Source: an uncultured bacterium (lineage in GTDB: Bacteria > Cyanobacteriota > Vampirovibrionia > Gastranaerophilales > Gastranaerophilaceae). From it: a stretch of DNA of 64,000 nt. The stretch lies in NCBI GenBank assembly GCA_902761735.1, contig CACWLL010000012.1, forward strand, positions 1-64,000, written 5' to 3'. The translations under genes were made by a program, and so were the position numbers. Below the pieces are notes generated by a model, which saw only the letters and a program-made list of their open reading frames with translations, was not told the origin of the DNA and ran no database searches. This document shows, piece by piece, positions 28,417 through 37,570 of the stretch. Numbering within the stretch: the stretch's first letter is position 1; each line of letters starts with the position of its first letter.

Positions 28417-29730
28417 TTAAACAATTTTTCCGAATAAATCATACTCATCAGCTTTGTTTATTTTTACCCGTTCAATATCTCCCGGAACTACGGGTTTGTT
28501 TGAAGTTGCGTATACAAGTCCGTCAATTTCAGGGGCATCGTGTTCCGAACGCATAACAATTACTCCGTCATCAGTGTAGCTTTCAACGATACAAGGAATG
28601 GTTTTACCTATATAAGTTTGATTTATTTCGTATGAAATTTGTTGTTGTAATTCCATAAGAGCTTTGTATCTCTTGTGTTTTATTTTTTGCGGAATTTGGT
28701 TTTTCATGTCATAAGAGGTTGTATTTTTTTCTCTTGAGTATTCAAAAACACCCATTCTGTCAAATCTTGCTCGTTTAACAAATTCATAAAGGGCTTGAAA
28801 ATCTTCGTCGGTTTCTCCCGGATATCCGACAATAAACGCTGTTCTTACCGATACATTCGGCACTTTTATTCTTATTCGTTTTAATAATTCATCATAATCG
28901 GCTACCGGTCTGCGCATTGCCTCTAATATGTTTTTACTGTAATGTTGGAGCGGAATATCAACATATTTTGCAACTTTGTCCAACGTTGCGATGGTGTCCA
29001 ACAATTCATCAGTCATTTGTGTCGGATATGCGTACATAATTCTAATCCACCCGATGCCTTCAATTTTATTAAGTTCTTTTAATAATCTTGGTAAAGACGG
29101 CTTGCCGTATATATCAATTCCGTAGCCGGTAGTGTCTTGTGCAATCAGGTCTATTTCCGTAACCCCTTTGTTAACCAACTCTTTCGCTTCTTCTATGATA
29201 TTTTCAATCGGGCGAGAGTGATATTCTCCTCTGAGTTGAGGGATAATGCAGTAACCGCAGTGATAATTGCATCCGTCAGCGATTTTTATATATGAACTCG
29301 CACCCATAGTTATCTGTTGTCTGTGGATAGTTTCCGGATAGACATATTCCGGTTTGTCGGAGATTTTTGATATATATGTTTCGTTTTGTTCATCAAGAAC
29401 TTTTTCAACTATGGATACGATTTCTTTAAAGTCGGTTGTTCCAACCATTGCACATACTTCCGGAATTGCTTTTTTTAATTCTTCTTTGTGTTTTTGAGGC
29501 AGACAGCCTGTAACAATCACTTTTTTCCCGCTGTTTACAACTTGTAAGATGCTTTGAACGGATTCTTTTTCCGCATCATGGATAAAAGAGCAGGTATTTA
29601 TAATAACAACATCTGCATCTTCTTCATCAAGGGTAATTTCGTAACCTTTTTCCGAGAGTAAACCCAACATTAATTCCGAGTCTACAAGATTTTTTGCGCA
29701 TCCGTGATTTAATAAAGCAACTTTTTTCAT
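28417..29730 (-). CDS. rimO: Ribosomal protein S12 methylthiotransferase
   Basis: Radical SAM enzyme that adds a methylthio group to the conserved Asp of ribosomal protein S12. The MTTase N-terminal domain starts KKVALLNHGCAKNLVDSE with further Cys in NTCSF and VTGCLPQ, ligands of the auxiliary cluster. The radical SAM cluster is CNYHCGYC within IADGCNYHCGYCIIPQLRG; the C-terminal about 65 residues fit a TRAM domain. The HGCAKNLVDSE signature separates RimO from the tRNA enzyme MiaB. Length 437 residues is normal. SD AGAGG lies 7 nt upstream. Confidence 0.96.
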   Translation of the reverse strand: MKKVALLNHGCAKNLVDSELMLGLLSEKGYEITLDEEDADVVIINTCSFIHDAEKESVQSILQVVNSGKKVIVTGCLPQKHKEELKKAIPEVCAMVGTTDFKEIVSIVEKVLDEQNETYISKISDKPEYVYPETIHRQQITMGASSYIKIADGCNYHCGYCIIPQLRGEYHSRPIENIIEEAKELVNKGVTEIDLIAQDTTGYGIDIYGKPSLPRLLKELNKIEGIGWIRIMYAYPTQMTDELLDTIATLDKVAKYVDIPLQHYSKNILEAMRRPVADYDELLKRIRIKVPNVSVRTAFIVGYPGETDEDFQALYEFVKRARFDRMGVFEYSREKNTTSYDMKNQIPQKIKHKRYKALMELQQQISYEINQTYIGKTIPCIVESYTDDGVIVMRSEHDAPEIDGLVYATSNKPVVPGDIERVKINKADEYDLFGKIV

Positions 29731-29849
29731 ATATATACCTCTAATATGTATAATGTTAACATGAAAAATTTTGTATTAGTAAAGATGGTAATTCAAATTT
29801 TTAATGTTTCCAATTGTTAAAAAATAATTCATATTATGGTTAAATTATA

Positions 29850-29878
29850 TTGACAAGCTTGTGGCAAAATGCTATAAT
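29850..29878 (+). promoter_or_regulatory. Consensus promoter of the pilin-like gene
   Basis: TTGACA-17-TATAAT, a perfect match to the sigma70 consensus at ideal spacing. Transcription should start near 29885, giving a leader of about 29 bases; high expression is expected. Confidence 0.9.
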
Positions 29879-29913
29879 GAAGTTGAACCACTAAGAAAAC
29901 GGAGGATATTTAC

Positions 29914-30576
29914 ATGTTTAAAAAAAGTAAAAGCGCATTTACTTTGGCTGAAGTATTGATTACTTTGGGTATTATTGGTGTTGTAGCAGCAATGACAATG
30001 CCTACTTTGTTGAATTCAACTCAAGGTGCACAATATAGAGCTGCAGTAAAAAAAGAATTATCAGTATTATCACAAGCTGTTGTATTGAACATCGCTTTGG
30101 ATGACTATGATATGAGTCAAACAACCGGTGTTACAGCAGGTGGTACTTTCCCTACAATGTACAACTTGTTCAAAAACAGAATGAATGTGGTCAGCGTATC
30201 TGGTTCAGGTTTACCTAGCGGCACAACTTCAAGTGCTGAAGGATGGACTGCAAATAACAATACAGCTGTCAAGTTTGGGGCTAAGCAAACCAGTAACTAC
30301 ACGTTCTTCTTTAACGATGGTACAACATTTACATTTAGAAGAACATCTAAAGGTTGTAGTGTTGCGAATTTCCGTACTAATAACGGCTGTAAAGGTGCTC
30401 TTGACGTAAACGGTAGTAAAAACCCTAACAGAGTAGTTGCTTGTTCTACAGGAAGTACTGATGCAAATTGTCAAGTACAAACACCATCCGATATTTATCC
30501 GGTTGTGTTCTATGACCAAACAATTTTACCTAACTCACCTGCAGCAAGAGCAGTATTGTTCAAAGGTAAACAATAA
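29914..30576 (+). CDS. Type IV pilin-like / type II secretion pseudopilin
   Basis: The protein has 220 residues. The N-terminus MFKKSKSAFTLAEVLITLGI is a class III (prepilin) signal: short basic leader, cleavage expected between Ala8 and Phe9, then a hydrophobic helix with the conserved Glu at +5 of the mature protein, continuing IGVVAAMTMPTLLNS. The C-terminal domain has paired Cys (KGCSVANFRTNNGCKG, VACSTGSTDANC) suitable for disulphides. It should be processed by a PilD-type peptidase, which is not in the window. SD GGAGG and a consensus promoter suggest strong expression. It stands alone between its promoter and terminator, so it could be a major pilin or an adhesive pseudopilin. Confidence 0.88.
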   Translation: MFKKSKSAFTLAEVLITLGIIGVVAAMTMPTLLNSTQGAQYRAAVKKELSVLSQAVVLNIALDDYDMSQTTGVTAGGTFPTMYNLFKNRMNVVSVSGSGLPSGTTSSAEGWTANNNTAVKFGAKQTSNYTFFFNDGTTFTFRRTSKGCSVANFRTNNGCKGALDVNGSKNPNRVVACSTGSTDANCQVQTPSDIYPVVFYDQTILPNSPAARAVLFKGKQ

Positions 30577-30601
30577 TAATTTAGATAGTTATTTATGTAA
30601 C

Positions 30602-30634
30602 AAAAAGGAAGTCGAGTTTTCGATTTCCTTTTTT
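30602..30634 (+). terminator. Terminator of the pilin-like gene
   Basis: An AAAGGAA-containing stem paired with TTCCTTT across a short loop, followed by seven T. It also lies just past the stop of the convergent helicase gene. Confidence 0.85.
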
Positions 30635-30662
30635 TGTATGGCGATATTATTTTTTACATGAT

Positions 30663-33600
30663 TTATAATGTAAGAACTCTATCAAGACAGGCTTTTTGTG
30701 AATATTGCCATTCTCTATATGTAATGCGATTAACTTTAAATCCGCAGCGCTCCAAGATTGATTGTTTTTTGACATTACTTATACGTTGGGTTTTATTGTC
30801 TTCAACTCCATCTACTTCTATTATGAATTTATCATCAACGAGCAAATCCGAGCTTAAACCGGCAATTTCTACTCCGGCTTTTACCTCATGCCCTAGTTCT
30901 CTGAGTTTTTCAGCAATTTCATGCTCAAGTTTATTTTTGTATATATTTTCGTCGATGCCTGCTGTTTCAATTACGGTTTTACGGTTGTTATATTCTTCAA
31001 TATAGGACATATAATCTCTGAAAAGCCCTTCTTGTATATCTTTAGGATCTCGGGAAACAAAGTTTATAACCTTATATCTTGCCCTTGTGATTGCAACATT
31101 GAACAGATTTGGCTTTTGCAAGAAGGTTAAACTCTGAGGGAAGCTGTTTGGTGCAAATGCCCAAGACATCAATATAATATCTCTCTCATCTCCTTGGAAG
31201 GTGTGTGCCGTACCCACTTCAATCTGGTGTTTTTTAATCATGTGGTCGGATAGTACTTTTGAAATTGATATTTTCATTTGTTCAACCTGTGCTCTGAAAG
31301 GAGAAATTACCCCCACTGATACAGGTTTATCAGGATTTTTACGTTCATCCTCAACAATGATGTCATACAGTCGTTTTACGAGAGCTTCAATTTCAGGTAA
31401 ATTTCTTGTGGCATCGCTGTCAACTTTTCCATCTGAAACGACAACTGTTTCAAGAACTTTTTCGCTTCCGACATCTTTTTTCATTACTCTAATTCTTCCG
31501 CCGTAAAATTCTCTATTTGAAAATTCAATAACAGGCGGTAAACTTCTGAAATGTTCATCCAGCATGACGGAATTCAAAGAATAATAATCTGCTAAATCAA
31601 ACATTGAATTCGTTCTGAATCTCCACATCAGCTGATATTTATCAGGTATTCCGTATTGAGTGAGGAAAGATTGTTCTTTCGCTTTTTCAAGGAATGAAAG
31701 ATGAGGAAGCTGTTTGTCATCTCCGACAATAACTGCACGTTTCGCCCTGAATAAAATAGGAAAACAGCTTGCTATATCACATTGAGATGCTTCATCTATT
31801 ATTGCAACATCAAACATGCCCGGTCTAAGCGGCATAGAGCCTGATACTGCATACGTTGTAACACACCAGCAAGGAAAAGCATCTAAAAGAGGTCTAAAAT
31901 CTTCTGTTTCCAAAATCTTGTTTTGGTGATTTTGACTTCTGTTAAGAATAGATTTTGCGTGAACTTTTAGTCTGTTGCGTTTTACCTGATCTCTCAACAG
32001 TTCTTTTAAACTCTCTCTTCTTCTTGCCTTTAGAATATTAACAGCAAGAGGGCGCTGTTTTTTCTTTAATTGTCGAATTTGTTCCGATAGCACATGAAGG
32101 TTACCGGTTTTTTGGATATCAGCTTCGATTTTCCGGAGTTTCCAAATCATTGCGGCAACTTCAAGTTCTGATTTTAATCTGTTTAAATTTTCATAATTTA
32201 CATCAAATTCTTTTAATTTCAATATTTTCTTTAATTTGTTTGTGCTGCTGTAGTTTGCAATATTGGAGAAAAATCCTGTTTTTTCCATATTTTTTTCCAA
32301 TGTTGCTATTATACCAAGTATATCTTCAATTTCGTTTTTCTTAAGACCGGATTTTATAAATAAAGCTTCCCCGATATTCTTTTCTTGTTCATCAACTTCT
32401 TCTGATAAATTTGTCCAATGATTTTCCAGATTTATAATTTGTTCGCAGCGATTTTCGGCATCACGAATCATGTCTATATGAGCTTTCATATCATCTGTAC
32501 CTACAAACAGGCTGTCTTCATAATCGTTATCTATATCGATTTTATTGTTAAGTAAATCATTTAACTTGTTGCTGAGTTGTTTTTGGTAGTTCATTCTTCC
32601 TGCACGAAGTGCCAAGAATGGTGCTCCCAAATCGTTAAGTCTGTCTGCAACAACATCAACGGCTTTATCCATTCTTGATGCTACAAGAACGGTTTTTCCG
32701 TTTGCAATCAGGTGTGCAACAAGGTTCACAATTGTCTGTGATTTACCTGTTCCCGGAGGACCTTGTACTGCTACAAATTTATTGTTTTCAATATTTTTTA
32801 TAACTTGTTCCTGTGAATCGCTTAGTGCAAGCGGTGTTATCGGATAAAAATCCGTAATGCTTTTCATATCCTTAATCGGTGCTGATTTATCTTTGGATAT
32901 GGAAAATTCTTCATTAATAACGTTAAGTGATGTTTCACGATATATACCGCTTGGTTTTTCAGCAATTTGAGTAAGTTCGTGTAAAACTCCTGCCGTAACA
33001 GTAGGCCGTTTTGTCAGTATAATCGCAGCTTGACTGGTCAGATTTATTTTTTCCAGTTTTTTCATCTGTTTTTGTTTTGATTCGGAATCGCTAATTATAT
33101 CATTGACGTTATCTCCATTGATTTTTTCCGCATAAAAATCAGGTTCCTCATCAGGTGAAATATTATCTTCATCTACATTATTTTTTTCATCTAAATTTAT
33201 GTCTATTTCAGGGATTATAGCTTTTAATGTAGTTAAAAATATTTCTAATGCTTCATCTGTAATAGGAATTGTAGGAACAACGTCGAGTAATCCGCTGAGT
33301 AATTGTTCAACGGCATCTTCATCATCCTGTTTACCCATCAATGCGGTTAAAGCTCCTGTGTTTAGAGATAAAACTTCTTCTTGAGGGATACAATTTATAT
33401 TTACTCCGTTACGTTCAAGATGGCATGGAAGGTATAGCAACGGTGTTAAAAATTCACTTGCCCGTTTATTTTTTGAATTTTTTCCAACTAAAAACATATA
33501 TCCGTATATTAAATATTTATCCTTTACGGAATTGTTTGAGAGTGTCATTAATTCGGTTAGTTTTGCATCACTGCCGTCAAGACGGAGATATTCTTCATTT

Positions 33601-33782
33601 GTGCACAGTAAGCCTTCTTCTCCTTTAAGGAAAATCCATTTGTTATCTTTATCTCCTTTAAGGTTTCTGAAGGTTGAACTTTGAACTTCTTCTCTTACAC
33701 AATCGTGCAGATAAAGGCTCAATTTTTTTATAAAACTGTTATTAAATGCCGAATTAATTGCTTTTGTTGCTTCTTGTAACAT
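30663..33782 (-). CDS. Superfamily 1 (Upf1/Dna2-like) helicase with C-terminal PD-(D/E)xK-like nuclease domain
   Basis: The product has 1039 residues. The N-terminal 300 are a region I cannot classify. Helicase motifs follow in order: QGPPGTGKSQTIVNL (Walker A), AIIDEASQCD (DEAS Walker B), VGDDKQLPHL (motif III), LMWRFRTNS and LDEHFRS (motif IV region), ISPFRAQV, VGTAHTFQGDERDIIL (motif V) and NVAITRARYKVI (motif VI). A coiled region is inserted between motifs Ia and II. The C-terminal 100 residues, with SSDLLVDDKFIIEVDG, resemble the MTES_1575/DUF559 group of endonuclease-like folds. The enzyme should unwind and possibly cut nucleic acid; related fusions occur in defence and repair, but there is no defence gene around it. 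SD AAGGGGA 10 nt upstream. Confidence 0.86.
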   Translation of the reverse strand: MLQEATKAINSAFNNSFIKKLSLYLHDCVREEVQSSTFRNLKGDKDNKWIFLKGEEGLLCTNEEYLRLDGSDAKLTELMTLSNNSVKDKYLIYGYMFLVGKNSKNKRASEFLTPLLYLPCHLERNGVNINCIPQEEVLSLNTGALTALMGKQDDEDAVEQLLSGLLDVVPTIPITDEALEIFLTTLKAIIPEIDINLDEKNNVDEDNISPDEEPDFYAEKINGDNVNDIISDSESKQKQMKKLEKINLTSQAAIILTKRPTVTAGVLHELTQIAEKPSGIYRETSLNVINEEFSISKDKSAPIKDMKSITDFYPITPLALSDSQEQVIKNIENNKFVAVQGPPGTGKSQTIVNLVAHLIANGKTVLVASRMDKAVDVVADRLNDLGAPFLALRAGRMNYQKQLSNKLNDLLNNKIDIDNDYEDSLFVGTDDMKAHIDMIRDAENRCEQIINLENHWTNLSEEVDEQEKNIGEALFIKSGLKKNEIEDILGIIATLEKNMEKTGFFSNIANYSSTNKLKKILKLKEFDVNYENLNRLKSELEVAAMIWKLRKIEADIQKTGNLHVLSEQIRQLKKKQRPLAVNILKARRRESLKELLRDQVKRNRLKVHAKSILNRSQNHQNKILETEDFRPLLDAFPCWCVTTYAVSGSMPLRPGMFDVAIIDEASQCDIASCFPILFRAKRAVIVGDDKQLPHLSFLEKAKEQSFLTQYGIPDKYQLMWRFRTNSMFDLADYYSLNSVMLDEHFRSLPPVIEFSNREFYGGRIRVMKKDVGSEKVLETVVVSDGKVDSDATRNLPEIEALVKRLYDIIVEDERKNPDKPVSVGVISPFRAQVEQMKISISKVLSDHMIKKHQIEVGTAHTFQGDERDIILMSWAFAPNSFPQSLTFLQKPNLFNVAITRARYKVINFVSRDPKDIQEGLFRDYMSYIEEYNNRKTVIETAGIDENIYKNKLEHEIAEKLRELGHEVKAGVEIAGLSSDLLVDDKFIIEVDGVEDNKTQRISNVKKQSILERCGFKVNRITYREWQYSQKACLDRVLTL

Positions 33783-33909
33783 GAGTGCTATTTCCCCTTA
33801 TTTTCATATATACTATATTGTAAGCTAAATTGTAGTATATTAACATCATCAATTTAAAGGATATATTTTAATATATTCAATAATTAAAATTTAATAAGGA
33901 GAGTATATT

Positions 33910-34116
33910 ATGCAGAAAATAGAAATAGGTAAAACTTACAAGCATTTTAAAGGTAATTTTTATAAAGTTATAGGATTTGCAAAGCACTCTGAAACCTTGG
34001 AAGATATGATTGTATATCAACCTTTGAAAACCGGTGATAATTGGGTCAGACCGTATAAAATGTGGAATGAAGTCGTTGATGATAAGGGTACTTTAAGGTT
34101 TACTCTTGTTGAGTAA
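33910..34116 (+). CDS. DUF1653 family protein
   Basis: A 68-residue protein matching the DUF1653 pattern: KTYKHFKGNFYKVIGFAKHSE, then MIVYQPL, NWVRPYKMWNE and a terminal RFTLVE. The function of this family is unknown; small size and conserved aromatic/basic residues suggest a beta-barrel fold. SD AAGGAG precedes the ATG. It lies 24 bases before rlmN, whose own promoter overlaps its 3' end, and is divergent from the helicase gene. Confidence 0.88.
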   Translation: MQKIEIGKTYKHFKGNFYKVIGFAKHSETLEDMIVYQPLKTGDNWVRPYKMWNEVVDDKGTLRFTLVE

Positions 34117-34134
34117 TGTATTTTGTGTGATAAT
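34106..34134 (+). promoter_or_regulatory. Promoter predicting a leaderless rlmN transcript
   Basis: TTGTTG-17-GATAAT with a TGn extension, placed exactly 6 bases before the rlmN ATG. It overlaps the last codons and stop of the DUF1653 gene. Confidence 0.55.
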
Positions 34135-34140
34135 AAGATT

Positions 34141-35163
34141 ATGAAAACGTTATCAGGATTAACTCAAAAGGAAATAGAACAAATTACCGATGAATTAAAG
34201 GCTTCGAAGTTTCGAGCACGCCAAATTCATAATTGGATATATTTAAAATCCGTTTCTTCTATTGATGAAATGACGGATTTATCCGTAAAATTCCGCGAGG
34301 AATTAAAAAATGTCGCAAGGGTTTCGGATGTAAAAATAAAAGTCAAACAAGTGAGTTCTGACGGGACCATAAAATATTTGCTGGAATATCCTGATGGCGA
34401 GTGTGTAGAAACTGTTTTGATGAGATTTGATAATCGTGCCAATTTAACAGCGTGTGTCAGCTCTCAAGTCGGGTGTGCCGTGAATTGCTCTTTTTGTGCT
34501 ACGGGTAAACGGGGATTTATAAGAAATCTTACTTATAAAGAAATAATTGAGCAAGTTTTAACTATCCAAAGAGATACCGGATTAAAAGTGACAAATGTTG
34601 TTTTTATGGGACAGGGTGAGCCGTTATTAAATCTTGAGAATGTATTAAAAGCAATGGAAATTTTTAACGAGGATTTTCAAATAGGGGCAAGACGTTTGAC
34701 TGTTTCCACAAGCGGGATTGTCCCGCAGATAAATAAACTCGCTGAGCTTGATATGCAATCTACGCTTGCAATTTCATTGCATGCACCAAATCATCAGATA
34801 AGAACACAATTAATGCAGATTGAGAATAAATATCCGATGGATGAACTTAAAAAAGCCATGAAGAATTATGTTGATAAAACCGGCAGGCGAATTACTATTG
34901 AATATCTTTTGATAAAAGATTTAAATGATACTGTCGACAGCGCAAAAGAACTTGCTCATTATCTGCACGATATAAAATGTAACATTAATTTGATTCCATA
35001 TAATCCGACCGAAAAAAATGATTACGAAAAACCATCTAATAATTCAATCATGAAGTTTAAATATTTGATGGAGCATTCGGGTAAAAAGGTTACCGTAAGA
35101 CTTGAACGTGGTGCGGATATTGACGCTGCTTGCGGTCAATTAAGAGGAAAAGTTACAAAATAA
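34141..35163 (+). CDS. rlmN: Dual-specificity 23S rRNA/tRNA adenosine C2-methyltransferase
   Basis: Radical SAM enzyme that methylates C2 of A2503 in 23S rRNA and A37 of some tRNAs. The cluster motif is CAVNCSFCATGKRGF; the methyl-carrying catalytic Cys is in the C-terminal IDAACGQLRGK; FMGQGEPLLN is the conserved SAM-binding loop. From the ATG at 34141 the product is 340 residues, normal. A TTG at 34123 in frame is rejected because the ATG fits the leaderless spacing and neither has an SD. The Cfr resistance paralogue is considered unlikely given the housekeeping setting. Confidence 0.95.
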   Translation: MKTLSGLTQKEIEQITDELKASKFRARQIHNWIYLKSVSSIDEMTDLSVKFREELKNVARVSDVKIKVKQVSSDGTIKYLLEYPDGECVETVLMRFDNRANLTACVSSQVGCAVNCSFCATGKRGFIRNLTYKEIIEQVLTIQRDTGLKVTNVVFMGQGEPLLNLENVLKAMEIFNEDFQIGARRLTVSTSGIVPQINKLAELDMQSTLAISLHAPNHQIRTQLMQIENKYPMDELKKAMKNYVDKTGRRITIEYLLIKDLNDTVDSAKELAHYLHDIKCNINLIPYNPTEKNDYEKPSNNSIMKFKYLMEHSGKKVTVRLERGADIDAACGQLRGKVTK

Positions 35164-35242
35164 AAGTTTTATAAAATTTTAAAATCTATTTGAATATTCT
35201 TAATATCTACTTAAAAAGTATATTGATTATAAAGTGCCGTTG

Positions 35243-36493
35243 ATGTTTAATACAGGTATGAAGAGAAGAAATACTGTATACATTATAATATTTACGACAA
35301 TTTTGTTGTTGGGATTGAATAAAGTCGTTATGGTTTTAAAAAATCCAATAATATCTGCTGATGAAGAATTGATAAACCATGACAAAATTTCTTCTCAAAA
35401 ACTTGTTGATAACGTATGGAATATCGTAAGAAAAAATTATTACGATTCAACCATGAATGATCAGAACTGGTATAGATGGAAACATCGTTATGATGACAAA
35501 ATTAAAAATGATGACGATGCAAAAGTTGCAATAGATACTATGCTTGCAAGTCTTAATGACCCGTATTCCCGATTTATGAGTAAAAGTGAATATAGTGACC
35601 AAAATACATCAATAAATTCAAGAATATTTGGGATTGGGGTAAATATATCTTCTGTTGCCGGAAAAATTCATATTATAAACGTGATTGAGGGTACACCTGC
35701 TCAGAGTGCAAATATTTTATCCGGAGATATTATTCTTGATATAGATGGCAAAGAAGCAAGCGGTTTATCCGTTTCTGAAGTCGCAAATCTTGTCAGGGGG
35801 CCTGAAAATACCATGGTCCAGCTAACTATTCTCAGAAATGGAGATAAGTTTGTAAAAAAAATAATAAGAAAAGAAATAAAAATTAAAACGGTAAAAAGCT
35901 CAGTAGATAATAAAATAGGTTATATCCAAATAAACAGCTTTATAGGTTCGACCACACCGAATGAATTTCTTGAGGCTGCCGAAAAAACTAAAAATACCGA
36001 CGGACTTGTAATAGATTTACGAGGCAATACCGGTGGTTTATTACCGAATGCAATATTTATTGCGAATTTATTTATTCCGGAAGGTAAGTTGGTTAGTATT
36101 GTCGGTCGCAACGGTTATCGTTATGATATTCAGGCTCAGGAAACAGATTTTAGAATAGAAAAACCCGTTGTAATTCTTGTAGATGGCGGGAGTGCAAGTG
36201 CAAGTGAAATATTTTCAGGGGCAATGAAAGATTATAACCGTGCAAAACTCGTTGGTACAAAGACTTTTGGCAAAGGTATGGTTCAAAAAATTATCCCTTT
36301 GGAAAATGAAACGGGATTGAATTTGACTGTTGCAAAATATCTTACCCCAAGCGGAACGGATATAAACCAAAAAGGAATAAAACCTGATATTGAGGTTCAG
36401 TTTACGGAAAAAAATATACGTAACCACGAAGATGTACAGTTACAAACTGCTAAAAATCTTTTAACAAAAATGATCGGTCAGGCGGATAAATAA
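35243..36493 (+). CDS. C-terminal processing peptidase (S41 family) with PDZ domain
   Basis: Membrane-anchored Ser/Lys protease acting in the envelope. A basic N-terminus and one hydrophobic segment (TVYIIIFTTILLLGLNKVVMV) form a signal anchor. A helical region precedes the PDZ domain (FGIGVNISSVAGKIHIINVI through VRGPENTMVQLTILRNG). The S41 core has GYIQINSFIGSTTPNEF, DLRGNTGG, VDGGSASASEIFSGA with the catalytic Ser, and VGTKTFGKGMVQ with the catalytic Lys. The start is ambiguous: GTG 35234, TTG 35240, ATG 35243 and ATG 35258 are in frame and none has a good SD; TATAAA lies 6 bases before the TTG. About 416 residues, typical of CtpA. Ends one base before the convergent next gene. Confidence 0.92.
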   Translation: MFNTGMKRRNTVYIIIFTTILLLGLNKVVMVLKNPIISADEELINHDKISSQKLVDNVWNIVRKNYYDSTMNDQNWYRWKHRYDDKIKNDDDAKVAIDTMLASLNDPYSRFMSKSEYSDQNTSINSRIFGIGVNISSVAGKIHIINVIEGTPAQSANILSGDIILDIDGKEASGLSVSEVANLVRGPENTMVQLTILRNGDKFVKKIIRKEIKIKTVKSSVDNKIGYIQINSFIGSTTPNEFLEAAEKTKNTDGLVIDLRGNTGGLLPNAIFIANLFIPEGKLVSIVGRNGYRYDIQAQETDFRIEKPVVILVDGGSASASEIFSGAMKDYNRAKLVGTKTFGKGMVQKIIPLENETGLNLTVAKYLTPSGTDINQKGIKPDIEVQFTEKNIRNHEDVQLQTAKNLLTKMIGQADK

Positions 36494-36494
36494 T

Positions 36495-37175
36495 TTATTT
36501 TAATAATACAGTCAATTCCTTTGTGTAATATTCCACAATTTCAATCATTGCGTGAAGCATAAGTGCAATGGGTTCAATTTCATCTTTCCAATTTTTGTAT
36601 CCGCAAGATTTTGGAAGTATGCTTAAAGGATTATCAGGAAAATCTCTGCATATTTGCGGGCGATTCTCATAATCCGAACAGCGATTATCTTTTGTAAGTT
36701 TAGGACAATGGTAGAAGTATACGTCAGTTTCATCGTTTTCTTCAAGAAGTTCGATATATTCCGGATAAATTTTTCTTGCTTCTTCTTTTGTTTCATATGG
36801 TATAAATACGCTTAAAAATTGAGTAGCAAAGATGTCCCCGTTATCAGCTTTTTCTTTTAATTCTGATGGTGAAAATTCTGAACAGGCAAGATTGCAGCAA
36901 GTTGCACATCCGACACATTTATATTCGTTTCTGTATGCCATAATTTCATTTAGCTTGCGATATATTTCTTTTGAAATATCCTCGTTTAAAAGTTTTATTG
37001 TCGCTTTTTGCCAATTTTGTCCGGTGGAATTTGCTGCATATTTGTTAAGAAGTTCCCCTTTAAAATTCTGAGGTTTAATTTTTTCAATTCTGTTATTTAT
37101 TGCTTCAGCCGAAACTTGAAATATGTTTCGGTATTCTTTTCTTATGTCAGCAATTTTATCGTTTAATTCTGCCAT
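36495..37175 (-). CDS. YkgJ-type cysteine-cluster protein
   Basis: Belongs to the YkgJ/UPF0153 group, thought to bind zinc or an iron-sulphur cluster. Cysteines cluster as CVGCATCCNLACSEFSP near residues 100-115, and again as HCPKLTKDNRCSDYENRPQICRDFP and SCGYKNW near the C-terminus; the CxxYxxRPxxCRxFP pattern is the family hallmark. Length 226 residues. The reaction is unknown. There is no SD; TATAAT lies exactly 6 bases upstream of the ATG. Its stop is one base from the convergent protease gene. Confidence 0.85.
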   Translation of the reverse strand: MAELNDKIADIRKEYRNIFQVSAEAINNRIEKIKPQNFKGELLNKYAANSTGQNWQKATIKLLNEDISKEIYRKLNEIMAYRNEYKCVGCATCCNLACSEFSPSELKEKADNGDIFATQFLSVFIPYETKEEARKIYPEYIELLEENDETDVYFYHCPKLTKDNRCSDYENRPQICRDFPDNPLSILPKSCGYKNWKDEIEPIALMLHAMIEIVEYYTKELTVLLK

Positions 37176-37181
37176 ATTGAT

Positions 37182-37187
37182 ATTATA
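37182..37187 (-). promoter_or_regulatory. Leaderless -10 box of the YkgJ-type gene
   Basis: TATAAT with TGn extension on the minus strand, then six bases (ATCAAT) and the ATG. A TTGAAA lies 19 bases further upstream. Confidence 0.55.
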
Positions 37188-37302
37188 ACATGTATAAATG
37201 TTATGTTTTCAAATATAATTCTCCATTTGTACTATTGTATTATTTCGTTTTAATCGTATTCTAAGGCTGTAAGTAATATATTTGATTGGGAGATATCCAT
37301 TT

Positions 37303-37569
37303 ATGCCTTTAGTGACAAAAATAATCGGGGTTATTGTAGTTCCGTGTAAATATTTTAATACCCGAGCTAAGAAAAATTTTGATGTTAGTGATAAGTTAAT
37401 CAATGATGCCGTAACTATTTCAAAAAATGTTGATATAAATCGTGTGCACAAAATAATATTCAGAACATTAGATATTATAAATCCAATAATTCAAAAGTAT
37501 CCTAAATTGCTAAATCCGGTTATAAAATTAGGTGAATTTGCCATAAAAAATTCGGGCAAAATTGACTAA
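37303..37569 (+). CDS. Small protein of unknown function
   Basis: Eighty-eight residues from the ATG at 37303, which has GGGAGA 9 nt upstream; a TTG 21 bases earlier is in frame but lacks support. The N-terminus has a hydrophobic patch (VTKIIGVIVVPCKYF), the rest is helical and Lys/Ile/Asn-rich. No family is recognised. It ends one base before the stop of the convergent clamp-loader gene. An 80-codon frame on the opposite strand overlaps it but has no SD. Confidence 0.6.
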   Translation: MPLVTKIIGVIVVPCKYFNTRAKKNFDVSDKLINDAVTISKNVDINRVHKIIFRTLDIINPIIQKYPKLLNPVIKLGEFAIKNSGKID

Positions 37570-37570
37570 G

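Noticed and set aside
30663..35163. Defence island around the helicase
   Set aside because: Neighbours are a pilin-like gene, a DUF1653 gene and rlmN; no toxin-antitoxin, restriction or CRISPR gene is nearby.
37209..37451. 80-codon minus-strand frame opposite the small gene at 37303
   Set aside because: No SD, whereas the plus-strand gene has GGGAGA at good spacing. It would also overlap the ykgJ-type promoter region.
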